Below, piece after piece: positions 9,374 through 18,731 of a stretch of DNA of 64,000 bases. Location of the stretch: positions 152,998 through 216,997 of the forward strand of contig NZ_LWHQ01000010.1 of assembly GCF_001653715.1 (NCBI RefSeq), in the 5' to 3' direction. This stretch comes from Methylobacterium platani (lineage in GTDB: Bacteria; Pseudomonadota; Alphaproteobacteria; Rhizobiales; Beijerinckiaceae). How positions within the stretch are numbered: position 1 is the stretch's first letter; each line of letters begins with the position of its first letter. The notes beneath the pieces were generated by a model. The model was not told the DNA's origin. It made no database searches and saw only the letters and a program-made list of their open reading frames with translations. A program made the position numbers and the translations under genes.

Positions 9374-9431
9374 GACACGAGCCCGGCCGCGGGCCTCGTG
9401 TCAATGCGGGCGGCCGCTCGCGCGGCCGCCC
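9374..9431 (-). terminator. Tandem hairpins between receptor and kinase genes
   Basis: Two inverted repeats. GACACGAG (9374-9381) pairs with CTCGTGTC (9395-9402). GGGCGGCCGC (9408-9417) pairs with GCGGCCGCCC (9422-9431) around a 4-nt loop. No T-tract follows, so this could be an attenuator or RNA-stability structure separating high receptor expression from low kinase expression. Confidence 0.5.
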
Positions 9432-9444
9432 GGGTCGGTCGCGG

Positions 9445-11919
9445 TTACCAGGTCATCCGCACGCCGCCATAGACCGAGAGCGGCTGGACCAGGGTGGTGG
9501 TGCGGGGGTCGTTCAGCACGTAGCGGCCGGCGAAGTTGTTGCTCGGCTCCAGGAAGGTGCCGAAATTGGCGTAGCGGTTGTTGAAGAGGTTGGTGACCAG
9601 ACCGAAGACCTGCACGGTCGGCGTCAGCTGGAAGCTGGTGTTGAGGTTGGCGGTGAAGTAGGCCGGCAGCTTGCGATTGAGGTTCGATTCGTCGCCGCGG
9701 AAGTAGGACGACGAGAACGCCTGCATGTTCATGCCGAAGCGCCATTGCGGGGTGATGGCGTAGTCGAACCCGGCCTTGAACTGGTGGTCGGGCACCAGCG
9801 GCACCTTGTTGCCCGGGCGCACGGTGATCAGCCCGTCGTCGGCGAGCGGGTTGTTGGGCGAGGACAGGTCGCCGCGGAACTGGAAGGTGGCGTCGATCAG
9901 CGCGTAGTTGGCGTAGAGGCTCAGGCGCTCGGTGACGTACTCGGCCGCGACCTCGATGCCCTGGCGCCGGGTCGCCGGCACGTTGACGTAGTAGCCGCGC
10001 GCCGCGTTGCCCGGCACCGCGACCTGCAGGATGTCGTTGGTGAGATCCGTGCGGAAGGCGCCGAGCTTGTAGTTGAGGAGCCCGCCCTCGTAGAAGTTCG
10101 GCACCGCGCCGCGGAAACCCACCTCGTAGGTGCGGGCCTCGACCTGGCGCAGCGGCGGGTCGGCGACGAGGGAGTTCGGCAGCAGGCAGGGCCGGTTCGG
10201 GTTGGCGCAGGCGAGCTCGAGCGGCGTCGGCGCCCGGTTGGACTCGGAATAGCCGCCGTAGAGGTTCAGCCAGTCGTAGAACCGGTAGGTCAGGCCGGCG
10301 ACCGGGTTGATGCGGTTGAAGTAGTGCGTGCCGGTGACATCGGGCGAGAAGCCGGTCAGGTCCTGGGTCGCGATCCGGGCGAAGTTCAGCCGCGCACCGG
10401 CGGTGAGCGAGAGCCGGTCGGTCACGTCGAACGTGTCGAGGGCGTAGAGGCCCATGTAGAGGTTCGAGCCGGTGACCTGGCTCGGCGCGATGCCGAGCGC
10501 GCCGGCGGTGCGGATCGGCCCGACCCCGAGGCCGGGAATCGTGCCGTAAGTGGGGTTGAGCGGGTTGGTGGTGATGCTCAGGTCGGGGTTGATCACGCCG
10601 AGCGTGCTCGCCGACTTGAAGCTGTAATCCGCGACGTCGATGCTGCCGCCGACGATGAAGGTGTTGCCGTGATCGAAGATCCGGTCGCGGTTGGTCGCCT
10701 GCAGGCTGCCGCCGTAGCCCGTCGCCTCGGTCCGCACGGTGTCGAGGGTGCCGTAGGGGATGCCGGACCGGAACGGGATCCGCTGGTTCTGCGGCCCGAG
10801 GATCAGGAACTGGTTGCGGAACTGCGCCTGGGTCTGGCCCGCCGACGGCGAGAAGCCGTCGTCCTCGAAGCAGAGATTGCCGCGGAAATTGCTCTGCCGG
10901 CTGCAATTCTCGAAGTTGCCGTCGTTGCCGTCGACGTATTGCTGGCTGAAGCGGCGAACGTAGGCGTTGCCCGACAGGTCCCAGGTCGGCGAGAGGTTGA
11001 CCTTGCCGGTGACCTGGATCTGGCCGACCTCGGTGCTGGTGGTCTGGGGATAGGTGAAGATCGCCCGCTGGTCGACATGGGTGAAGTCGACCGGGGTGGC
11101 GGCGGCGGCGCCGAAGAACGTCTTGGCGCCCGAGGCGATGACGTGGAACTCGGAATCGAGGGTGCGGTGGCCGATATCGGCGTAGACCCGGCCGATCTCG
11201 GAGGGCGAGTTGTAGCGCCAGCCGGCGTCGCGCAGGCCCTCGCCGGCGAAGTAGAAGCTCCAGGGGCCGATCACCTCGCCGTATTGCAGGGTGCCGAGGA
11301 TGCGGCCGTCCGAGCCGCCCATCACCGAGACTTCCTTGCCCTGCCAGGTGAAGCCGTTCTTCATCTCGATGTTGACCGCGCCGCCGAGCGCGTTGAGACC
11401 GAAGATCGGGTTGCCGGTGACGATGTCGATGCGGTTGATCGCGACCTGGGGGATCAGGTCCCAGTTCACGACGTCGCCGAAGGCCTCGTTGATGCGGGTG
11501 CCGTTCTGGTAGACGGCGAGGCCCTGCGGCGCGCCCTGGAGCGGCGAGGCGTCGAAGCCGCGATAGGTCAGGGTCTGGCGGAAGCTGTTGCCCTGGCCGT
11601 CGGACAGGTTCACGCCCGGCGTGGTGCGGGCCAGCGTGAAGGTCGGGTCGAGGGTGGCGCGGTCCTGCTCGAACTTCCTGGCCGTCACGGTCTCGACGGT
11701 GAACGGCACCTTGGCGAGAGGCAGCGCGCCGCCGCCCTCGATCCGCTCGCCCGTGGCCGAGCGGCCGGTGCCGCCGGAGCCGGCCACCGGCGTCACCGGG
11801 ACGACGTCGATCGTCTCGAGGGCGATGGTGCCCTGCGCCGCCGCCGGCCCGGCGAGCCCCGCCGAGACGAGAGCCGTCGTGACCAGAAATCCCCAGCGCG
11901 CCGCCGCCTTGCCCGACAT
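9445..11919 (-). CDS. TonB-dependent outer-membrane receptor
   Basis: Gated beta-barrel transporter, about 824 residues. A signal peptide (MSGKAAARWGFLVTTALVSA ... AAAQG) leads directly to a TonB-box-like start of the mature protein and the plug domain (ARTTPGVNLSDGQGNSFRQT, YRGFDASPLQGAPQGLAVYQ, VTGNPIFGLNALGGAVNIEM). The long barrel ends in the usual aromatic strand (YGGVRMTW). The ATG at 11919 is chosen for the signal peptide and the GGGGAAG ribosome site. There is no N-terminal STN signalling domain, so it does not use a FecIR-type sigma cascade; instead it sits next to a two-component system. The ligand cannot be read from the sequence. Ferric siderophore, lanthanide chelate or another metal complex are all possible in this group. 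Confidence 0.92.
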   Translation of the reverse strand: MSGKAAARWGFLVTTALVSAGLAGPAAAQGTIALETIDVVPVTPVAGSGGTGRSATGERIEGGGALPLAKVPFTVETVTARKFEQDRATLDPTFTLARTTPGVNLSDGQGNSFRQTLTYRGFDASPLQGAPQGLAVYQNGTRINEAFGDVVNWDLIPQVAINRIDIVTGNPIFGLNALGGAVNIEMKNGFTWQGKEVSVMGGSDGRILGTLQYGEVIGPWSFYFAGEGLRDAGWRYNSPSEIGRVYADIGHRTLDSEFHVIASGAKTFFGAAAATPVDFTHVDQRAIFTYPQTTSTEVGQIQVTGKVNLSPTWDLSGNAYVRRFSQQYVDGNDGNFENCSRQSNFRGNLCFEDDGFSPSAGQTQAQFRNQFLILGPQNQRIPFRSGIPYGTLDTVRTEATGYGGSLQATNRDRIFDHGNTFIVGGSIDVADYSFKSASTLGVINPDLSITTNPLNPTYGTIPGLGVGPIRTAGALGIAPSQVTGSNLYMGLYALDTFDVTDRLSLTAGARLNFARIATQDLTGFSPDVTGTHYFNRINPVAGLTYRFYDWLNLYGGYSESNRAPTPLELACANPNRPCLLPNSLVADPPLRQVEARTYEVGFRGAVPNFYEGGLLNYKLGAFRTDLTNDILQVAVPGNAARGYYVNVPATRRQGIEVAAEYVTERLSLYANYALIDATFQFRGDLSSPNNPLADDGLITVRPGNKVPLVPDHQFKAGFDYAITPQWRFGMNMQAFSSSYFRGDESNLNRKLPAYFTANLNTSFQLTPTVQVFGLVTNLFNNRYANFGTFLEPSNNFAGRYVLNDPRTTTLVQPLSVYGGVRMTW

Positions 11920-12168
11920 GCTTCCCCGCCCGATTCGTCTTTGCCGCGCCGTCCGGCGCGTTCCCCGTCGAGAGGGATAGCGAGCTTCACCGTTCCGCCG
12001 CAATCCCGTCGGACGGGGCATTGCGCGTTCCGGTAGTCATGGGGCAGACTTCCCGGTGGAACGTCGCCCATAGTGACCCAGCGGCAACAATCCGACCGGC
12101 AGCAGAAATCTCGTACGGGAATATCTGGCAATCTTTTTTGCTTGAATATCCCGGTCGATCGACTGATG

Positions 12169-12831
12169 TCAGCCTTGCCCCAGCGCGGCGACCGCCTCCG
12201 CCCCGGTGAGCGGCGCGTCGTCCCACTGCGCCGGCCGGTGGATCGCCTCGCGCAGCATCGCCTTGTAGATCTGGCGCGGCACCTCCTCGGCGCCGAACTG
12301 GGCGAGATGACTGGTGACGAACTGGGCGTCGAGCAGGGTGTAGCCGCCGCGCTTCAGCCGGGCGGCGAGATGGACGAGCGCCACCTTCGAGGCGTCGCGG
12401 GCGATGTGGAACATGCTCTCGCCGAAGAACGCCGCTCCGAGCGAGACACCGTAGAGCCCGCCGACCAGGGTCCGGGGCTCGCCGGCATAGACCTCGACGG
12501 TGTGGCAATGGCCGAGATCGAACAGCTCGCCGTAGAGCGCGCGGATGCGGGCGTTGATCCAGGTCCGCGCGCTGTCGCGGCGCGGCGCGGCGCAGCCCTC
12601 GATCACCGCGTCGAAGTCGCGGTCGGTCACCACCTCGAAATCGCCTTTGCGCACCGTGCGGGCGAGTCGCTGGCCGAGATGGAACCGGTCGAGGGGCAGG
12701 ATGCCGCGCTCCTTCGGCTCGACCCAGTACAGGGTCGGGTCGTCCGCGTCCTCCGCCATCGGGAAGATGCCGGCGGCGTAGGCCTTGAGCAGGATCTCGG
12801 CGGTGATCTCGACGTTCAGGCTGCCGTGCAT
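12169..12831 (-). CDS. aat: Leucyl/phenylalanyl-tRNA--protein transferase
   Basis: Adds Leu or Phe from aminoacyl-tRNA to proteins starting with Lys or Arg, marking them for ClpSAP degradation (N-degron pathway). About 220 residues. Diagnostic stretches are [15 protein letters not shown], the family's GIFPM motif; IYWxxP-like [54 protein letters not shown]; and [15 protein letters not shown], which carries the ESMF motif. The ATG at 12831 gives the usual N-terminus ([20 protein letters not shown]). Upstream in-frame residues are Pro/Gly-rich and unlike the family. Confidence 0.94.
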   Translation of the reverse strand: MHGSLNVEITAEILLKAYAAGIFPMAEDADDPTLYWVEPKERGILPLDRFHLGQRLARTVRKGDFEVVTDRDFDAVIEGCAAPRRDSARTWINARIRALYGELFDLGHCHTVEVYAGEPRTLVGGLYGVSLGAAFFGESMFHIARDASKVALVHLAARLKRGGYTLLDAQFVTSHLAQFGAEEVPRQIYKAMLREAIHRPAQWDDAPLTGAEAVAALGQG

Positions 12832-12923
12832 CGACGGGGGTTCCGGGCCGGGCGCGCGGAAGGGGCCGTCCCTCCCGGGCCCGCGCCCTGGCAAAGGTAG
12901 GGCGCGGCTCGCCGCGCGACGAG

Positions 12924-12956
12924 AAACGGCCCGCGGCTCGGGGCCGCGGGCCGTTT
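12924..12956 (-). terminator. Strong hairpin terminator
   Basis: Perfect 14-bp inverted repeat, AAACGGCCCGCGGC paired with GCCGCGGGCCGTTT around a short loop. It is flanked by short T/A runs on both sides and sits just after the stop of the small exported-protein gene on the minus strand. Confidence 0.85.
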
Positions 12957-12994
12957 TCCCCTGTGCGGAGCGGCGGGCGGCCGCTCCGGTCCGA

Positions 12995-13261
12995 TCAGTT
13001 CGACGGACCGCCGGCGGTGTTGCCGAGATTCGGGTTCAGGCGGCTCGGCATCGCGGCGTTGCCGCCCTTGGCCGAATCGAACTCGGCCTCGACGGTGTTG
13101 CGGCCGACGCCGCCGACGGCGGCCGGACGATACGGGTTCACCACCGTGCCGGTGGTGAGCGGGTCGACCACCGGGGCGACCGGGCTCGGGAGCACCGTGG
13201 TCTGGGCGAGGGCGGGGGTGGCCAGCAGGGCGGCCACGGCGGCGAGCTTGATCACGCGCAT
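12995..13261 (-). CDS. Small exported hypothetical protein
   Basis: 88-residue protein with a clear signal peptide ([20 protein letters not shown], Ala-X-Ala cleavage near residue 20). A low-complexity mature part follows, rich in Pro, Val, Gly and Asn, ending with a conserved-looking tail ([20 protein letters not shown]). No Cys and no recognisable domain. The ATG at 13261 is preceded by GAGAGAGA. A strong terminator follows. Probably periplasmic; function unknown. Confidence 0.72.
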   Translation of the reverse strand: MRVIKLAAVAALLATPALAQTTVLPSPVAPVVDPLTTGTVVNPYRPAAVGGVGRNTVEAEFDSAKGGNAAMPSRLNPNLGNTAGGPSN

Positions 13262-13450
13262 CGTCAGTCTCTCTCGGCTCTGGATTGTCTCACTACGGCC
13301 GTGACTGGATCCGTTCACTGCCTGACGCAGAGATGATCCGGTATGTCCCTGCCGTTGTTGCCTGAAGAACCGACGAGGCGCGGCGCCGTTCCGCAACGCC
13401 TGCGAAAAAATTGTGTCCGACGGATTGCTGCGGCGCGGCGACCGGATGCG

Positions 13451-13478
13451 CGAAGGGGCGCCGGCAGGCGCCCCTTCG
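13451..13478 (-). terminator. Terminator hairpin after accC
   Basis: Perfect 12-bp inverted repeat CGAAGGGGCGCC / GGCGCCCCTTCG with a 4-nt loop, 33 bp beyond the accC stop. The T-tract is poor. Confidence 0.65.
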
Positions 13479-13510
13479 GTTTCGTCCGCGCGATCCGTGC
13501 CCGACGCCCG

Positions 13511-14866
<1,356 letters not shown>

Positions 14867-15009
14867 GGGATCTTGTCGAACATGGGCGCCCAAGCAGGTT
14901 TCGCAGAAGTGGCCGCCGGTCTCGCGAGAAAACCTGCGGCGGAACGAGAATCGAAGCGGATCTGCCCCGGCACGCCGAGGCGGATCCGCCGGGCGGTTCT
15001 ACGCGGCGG

Positions 15010-15516
15010 TCACTCGATCAGCAGGAGGGGCTCGCCGAACTCGACCGGCTGACCGTCCTCGATGAAGATCGCCGTCACGGTGCCGGCGCGGGGCGCCACG
15101 ATGTCGTTGAAGGTCTTCATCGCCTCGACGAGCAGCACCCGGGCGCCGCTCTCGACCCGCGAGCCGACCTCGACGAAGGTCTTCGCCTCCGGCGAGGGCT
15201 TGCGGTAGGCGGTACCGACCATCGGCGACAGCACGGCGCCCGGATGGGCGGCGAGCGCCTTCGGGTCGGATTCGGCGGAGAGGACCGGGGCGGCGGCGGG
15301 GATCGCGGCGGCCGGCAGGGCGGGGGCCATGGCGGCGGCGACCGGCATCTGGACCTGCTGCACGATCCGCTCGCGGGCGACGCGGATGCGCAGGTCGCCC
15401 TTCTCGACCTCGATCTCGCTGAGATCGGTCTCGGCGATCAGGGTCGCGAGCTCGCGAACGAGATCGGGGTCGAAGGGGTCATGCTTGTTGTTGGAGGGCA
15501 CGGCGGTCTTCGGCAA
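15010..15516 (-). CDS. accB: Biotin carboxyl carrier protein of acetyl-CoA carboxylase
   Basis: 168-residue carrier that holds biotin for AccC and the carboxyltransferase. An N-terminal helical region ([20 protein letters not shown]) is followed by an Ala/Pro hinge (about 57-85) and the lipoyl-like biotinyl domain. The biotinylation motif is [10 protein letters not shown], and the characteristic [20 protein letters not shown] precedes it. The start is uncertain: a TTG at 15516 or a GTG five codons later, neither with a good ribosome site. In many relatives aroQ precedes accB in an operon; here the 146-bp gap to the DsbA-like gene is too short for it. Confidence 0.94.
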   Translation of the reverse strand: MPKTAVPSNNKHDPFDPDLVRELATLIAETDLSEIEVEKGDLRIRVARERIVQQVQMPVAAAMAPALPAAAIPAAAPVLSAESDPKALAAHPGAVLSPMVGTAYRKPSPEAKTFVEVGSRVESGARVLLVEAMKTFNDIVAPRAGTVTAIFIEDGQPVEFGEPLLLIE

Positions 15517-15643
15517 TCGTGAAGGAGGGGCGGGGTGGCCCGCCGGGACCCGCCTGTCGGACGACGCGGGGGCGCGGTCTCGTCCGGCGGGTGATCGGCG
15601 GGCCTCTTAGACCATGCGGCCGGCGCGCGATAGGGGCGCCGGA

Positions 15644-15658
15644 CCGGGACGGTCCCGG
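15644..15658 (-). terminator. Hairpin after DsbA-like gene
   Basis: Perfect 7-bp inverted repeat CCGGGAC / GTCCCGG with a 1-nt centre, a few bases past the stop codon. No T-tract; a weak call. Confidence 0.4.
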
Positions 15659-15662
15659 GGCG

Positions 15663-16478
15663 TCAGCAGGTGGCGTGGCCGCACTGGCGGACGCCGGCCA
15701 CCGTCTTGCGGATCGGATCGACGCCGACGGCGCCCGGGATGATCTCGTCGCCGATGATGAAGGCCGGGGTGCCCGACAGGCCGAGCTTGTCGCCCAAGCC
15801 CACGTTCTCCTGCAGGGCCGCCTGGATGTCGGGGGCCTGCATGTCCTTCTGCAGCTTGGCGATGTCGAGGCCCATCTCCTTGGCCACCGCGATCGCCCGC
15901 TCGCCGTTCACCCGGCCGCGGCTCTCCAGCAGGCGGGTGTGGTAGTCGAACAGCTTGTCGCCCTTGAGCTGCTGCTTGGCGGCGAGCGCCACCTTGCTGG
16001 CCTCGAGCGAATCCGGGCCGAGCACGGGGAAGTCGCGCAGGACCACCTTCAGCTTCGGGTCGCCCTTGATCAGGGTCTGCAGGTCGTTGAGCGCCCGCTT
16101 GCAGTAGCCGCAATTGTAATCGAAGAACTCGACCAGGGTGACGTCGCCGTTCGGGTTGCCGGCGACGAAGCCGTGCGGCGAGTTGTGCAGGGTGTCGCGG
16201 GTTTCCTTCAGGGCGCTGGCCTGGGCCACCTTCTGGGCCTCCTGCTGGCGCTTCTCCAGCTCGGCCATCGCCTCCTGCAGCACTTCCGGGTTCTTGAGCA
16301 GGTAGTCCCGCACCACGCCCTCGATCGCCTGGCGCTGGACGTCGGTCATCGCGGCGGCGGGGGCGGCCTGGCTCGGGGCGGCCGGCGTGGTCGTCGGCGA
16401 CTGCGCCTGCGTCGGGGCGGCGGCGGCGACGAGGCCCGCGACGGCGAGGGCAGGCAGAAGGCGGGGCAGGGGCAGCAT
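15663..16478 (-). CDS. Periplasmic DsbA-family thiol:disulfide oxidoreductase
   Basis: About 271-residue exported thioredoxin-fold protein. Signal peptide (LLPALAVAGLVAAAAPTQAQ), a Pro/Ala linker, a helical segment (RQAIEGVVRDYLLKNPEVLQ) typical of the Com1/ScsC-like group, then the active site FFDYNCGYCKRAL (CxxC = CGYC). The cis-Pro loop LSGTPAFIIGDEIIPG follows. The chain ends RQCGHATC, giving two further Cys at the extreme C-terminus. The ATG at 16478 is preceded by GAGAGGACG. Oxidase versus isomerase activity cannot be decided. It may be transcribed with accB and accC, although a hairpin separates them. Confidence 0.9.
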   Translation of the reverse strand: MLPLPRLLPALAVAGLVAAAAPTQAQSPTTTPAAPSQAAPAAAMTDVQRQAIEGVVRDYLLKNPEVLQEAMAELEKRQQEAQKVAQASALKETRDTLHNSPHGFVAGNPNGDVTLVEFFDYNCGYCKRALNDLQTLIKGDPKLKVVLRDFPVLGPDSLEASKVALAAKQQLKGDKLFDYHTRLLESRGRVNGERAIAVAKEMGLDIAKLQKDMQAPDIQAALQENVGLGDKLGLSGTPAFIIGDEIIPGAVGVDPIRKTVAGVRQCGHATC

Positions 16479-16661
16479 CGTCGTCCTCTCGGGGTCGTCC
16501 GGCATCGGCGGAGCGCAATCCTCGCGCGCTCCTTGAGCCGCCGGTTAGGCGGTTTCGCGGCAATCTTGTCAAATCACGCCTGCGCCGGCCGCGGGGCGCA
16601 ATCTCCGGCGAATCCCGCTATGTGCGGGGGCGCACCCGAGACCCCGCTGCCAAGGCCCGCC

Positions 16662-17828
16662 ATGTCCGATCCCGACACCCTCGTCTCTCGCCGCGCCGCC
16701 CGCGTCGCGCCCTTCCTGGCGATGGACGTGCTCGCCGCCGCGGCCCGGCGCGAGCGGCAGGGCGGCAGCGTCGTGCACATGGAGGTCGGCCAGCCCTCGG
16801 CGCCGGCGCCGCGGAGCGCCATCGCGGCGGCGCAGGCCGCGCTCGGCACGGGCCGCATTCCCTACACCGAGGCGCTCGGCATCGCCCCCTTGCGCGAGCG
16901 GATCGCCCGCCACTACGCCGAGGCCTACGGCGTCGCGGTGGCGCCGGAGCGGGTCGTCGTCACCACCGGCTCGTCGGCGGGTTTCGTGCTCGCCTTCCTG
17001 AGCCTGTTCGATGCCGGCGGGCGCGTCGCCATCGCGGCGCCCGGCTACCCGGCCTACCGCTCGGTGCTCCAGGCCGTCGATCTCGAGCCGGTGGGCCTCA
17101 CCCTGCGGGCCGAGGACGGCTTCGTGCCGACGGCCGACGCCCTGCGGGCCGCGCACGCGGCCGCACCGCTGTCCGGCCTGCTGGTGATGAGCCCGGCCAA
17201 CCCCTCGGGCACGATGATCGACGAAGCGGGCCTGCGCTCCCTCGCCGGGGCCTGCCGCGAGATGAACCTGCGCTTCATCTCGGACGAGATCTATCACGGC
17301 CTGACCTACGGCGGGCCCGCCGCCACCGCGCTCGCGGTCGACGCGGATGCGGTCGTGATCAACTCGTTCTCGAAATACTACTGCATGACCGGCTGGCGCA
17401 TCGGCTGGATGGTGGTGCCCGACGCCCTGGTGCGGCCGATCGAGCGGCTCGCCCAGAACCTCTACATCTCGGCCCCCTACCTGTCGCAGGTCGCCGCGCT
17501 CGCCGCCTTCGAGGCGACCGAGGAGCTGGAACTGGTCAAGGCCGACTACGCCCGGGCGCGGTCGGTGCTCCTCGGCGAATTGCCGGGCCTAGGCCTCGGC
17601 GACGTCCACCCGGCCGACGGCGCCTTCTACCTCTACGCCGACGTCGCCCGGCTCACCAACGACTCGATCGGCTTCTGCCGCCGGATGCTCGAGGAGGCCG
17701 GCGTCGCGGCGACACCGGGCCTCGATTTCGACCCGGAGGCCGGCGCGCATCACCTGCGCCTCTCCTTCGCCGGCGGCGAGGCCGAGGCGCACGAGGCGGT
17801 GCGGCGGCTGAAGGGCTGGCTACGCTGA
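16662..17828 (+). CDS. PLP-dependent class I/II aminotransferase
   Basis: 388-residue fold-type I aminotransferase. Motifs: VHMEVGQPSAPAP, RIPYTEALGIAPLRERIARH, TTGSSAGFVLAF, MSPANPSGTMI, ISDEIYHGLTYGG and the PLP-lysine motif NSFSKYYCMTGWRIGWMV. The C-terminal HHLRLSFAGGEAEAHEAV holds the substrate-carboxylate Arg. The closest general match is the aspartate/alanine-type subgroup; substrates are not inferred. The ATG at 16662 is chosen; an ATG at 16620 would add 14 residues without family character. It is divergent from the DsbA-like gene. The methyltransferase follows 14 bp downstream and is probably co-transcribed. Confidence 0.9.
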   Translation: MSDPDTLVSRRAARVAPFLAMDVLAAAARRERQGGSVVHMEVGQPSAPAPRSAIAAAQAALGTGRIPYTEALGIAPLRERIARHYAEAYGVAVAPERVVVTTGSSAGFVLAFLSLFDAGGRVAIAAPGYPAYRSVLQAVDLEPVGLTLRAEDGFVPTADALRAAHAAAPLSGLLVMSPANPSGTMIDEAGLRSLAGACREMNLRFISDEIYHGLTYGGPAATALAVDADAVVINSFSKYYCMTGWRIGWMVVPDALVRPIERLAQNLYISAPYLSQVAALAAFEATEELELVKADYARARSVLLGELPGLGLGDVHPADGAFYLYADVARLTNDSIGFCRRMLEEAGVAATPGLDFDPEAGAHHLRLSFAGGEAEAHEAVRRLKGWLR

Positions 17829-17842
17829 ACGGAGAATCGTCG

Positions 17843-18628
17843 ATGAGCGACCTGCATCGGAGCGACCTGCATCCCGCCGCCGCGACCGGCTTCGCCTCGG
17901 GCGCCGGGACCTACGCCAAGGGGCGGCCCGACTACCCGGCCGCCCTGACCGGCTGGCTGCGCGAGACCCTGCGCCTCGCGCCCGGCCGGACGGTCGCCGA
18001 TCTCGGCGCCGGCACCGGCAAGTTCACCGGGCTCCTCGCCGCCACCGGCGCCGCCGTGACGGCGATCGAGCCGGTCGACGCCATGCGGGCCCGCCTCGCC
18101 GCCGCGCTCCCCGGCGTGACGGCGCGCGCCGGCTCCGCCGAGGCGATGCCCCTCGCCGACGGCAGCCTCGACGCCCTCGTCTGCGCCCAGGCCTTCCACT
18201 GGTTCTCGACCGAGGCGGCGCTCGCCGAGATCCGCCGGGTGCTCGCGATCGGCGGCCGGCTCGGCCTCGTCTGGAACGTCCGCGACGAGGCGACGCCCTG
18301 GGTGCGGGAGCTGACGGCGATCATGAACGCCCACGAGGGCGACGCGCCGCGCTACCACACCGGGGCGTGGCGGACCCTGTTTCCGGCCGAGGGCTTCGGC
18401 CCGCTGCACGAGGCGGTGTTCCCGCACGGCCATACGGGGAGCCCGGAGCAGGTGATCCTCGACCGCACCCTGTCGGTGAGCTTCATCGCGGCGCTGCCGG
18501 AGGCGGACCGGGCGCGGGTGGCGCAGGCCGTGCGCGACCTGATCGCCCGGACGCCGGACCTCGCCGGACGGGCGGAGGTGACCTTCCCGTACCGGACGCA
18601 TGTCTACTGGTGCGAGCGGCGGGCCTGA
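17843..18628 (+). CDS. Class I SAM-dependent methyltransferase
   Basis: 261-residue methyltransferase of the Methyltransf_11/25 type. The SAM-binding motif I is VADLGAGTGKFTGLLAATGA, the acidic post-I residue is in TAIEPVDAMRARL, and motif IV is LDALVCAQAFHWFS, a stretch typical of the UbiE-like/Tam-like group. A GGAG site lies 8 nt before the ATG at 17843. The first codons repeat (SDLHRSDLH), from a 15-bp tandem duplication. The substrate is unknown. A REP-like palindrome follows the stop. Confidence 0.88.
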   Translation: MSDLHRSDLHPAAATGFASGAGTYAKGRPDYPAALTGWLRETLRLAPGRTVADLGAGTGKFTGLLAATGAAVTAIEPVDAMRARLAAALPGVTARAGSAEAMPLADGSLDALVCAQAFHWFSTEAALAEIRRVLAIGGRLGLVWNVRDEATPWVRELTAIMNAHEGDAPRYHTGAWRTLFPAEGFGPLHEAVFPHGHTGSPEQVILDRTLSVSFIAALPEADRARVAQAVRDLIARTPDLAGRAEVTFPYRTHVYWCERRA

Positions 18629-18655
18629 TCCGCCGCGCGTTCCGACGGTCTCCAA

Positions 18656-18694
18656 CGTCGTCCCGGGGGCCGCGAAGCGGAATCCGGGCCGACG
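18656..18694. repeat. Dispersed 39-bp REP-like palindrome, copy 2
   Basis: Second copy of the element at 7211-7249, differing at a handful of positions and again located between two convergent genes. Confidence 0.7.
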
Positions 18695-18731
18695 GGGAGC
18701 GGCTTGAACCGGTACCCGTGGGGAACAGACG

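Noticed and set aside
15519..16661. Fusion of a long N-terminal domain to the aminotransferase
   Set aside because: The region is antisense to the DsbA-like gene; the aminotransferase begins normally at 16662.
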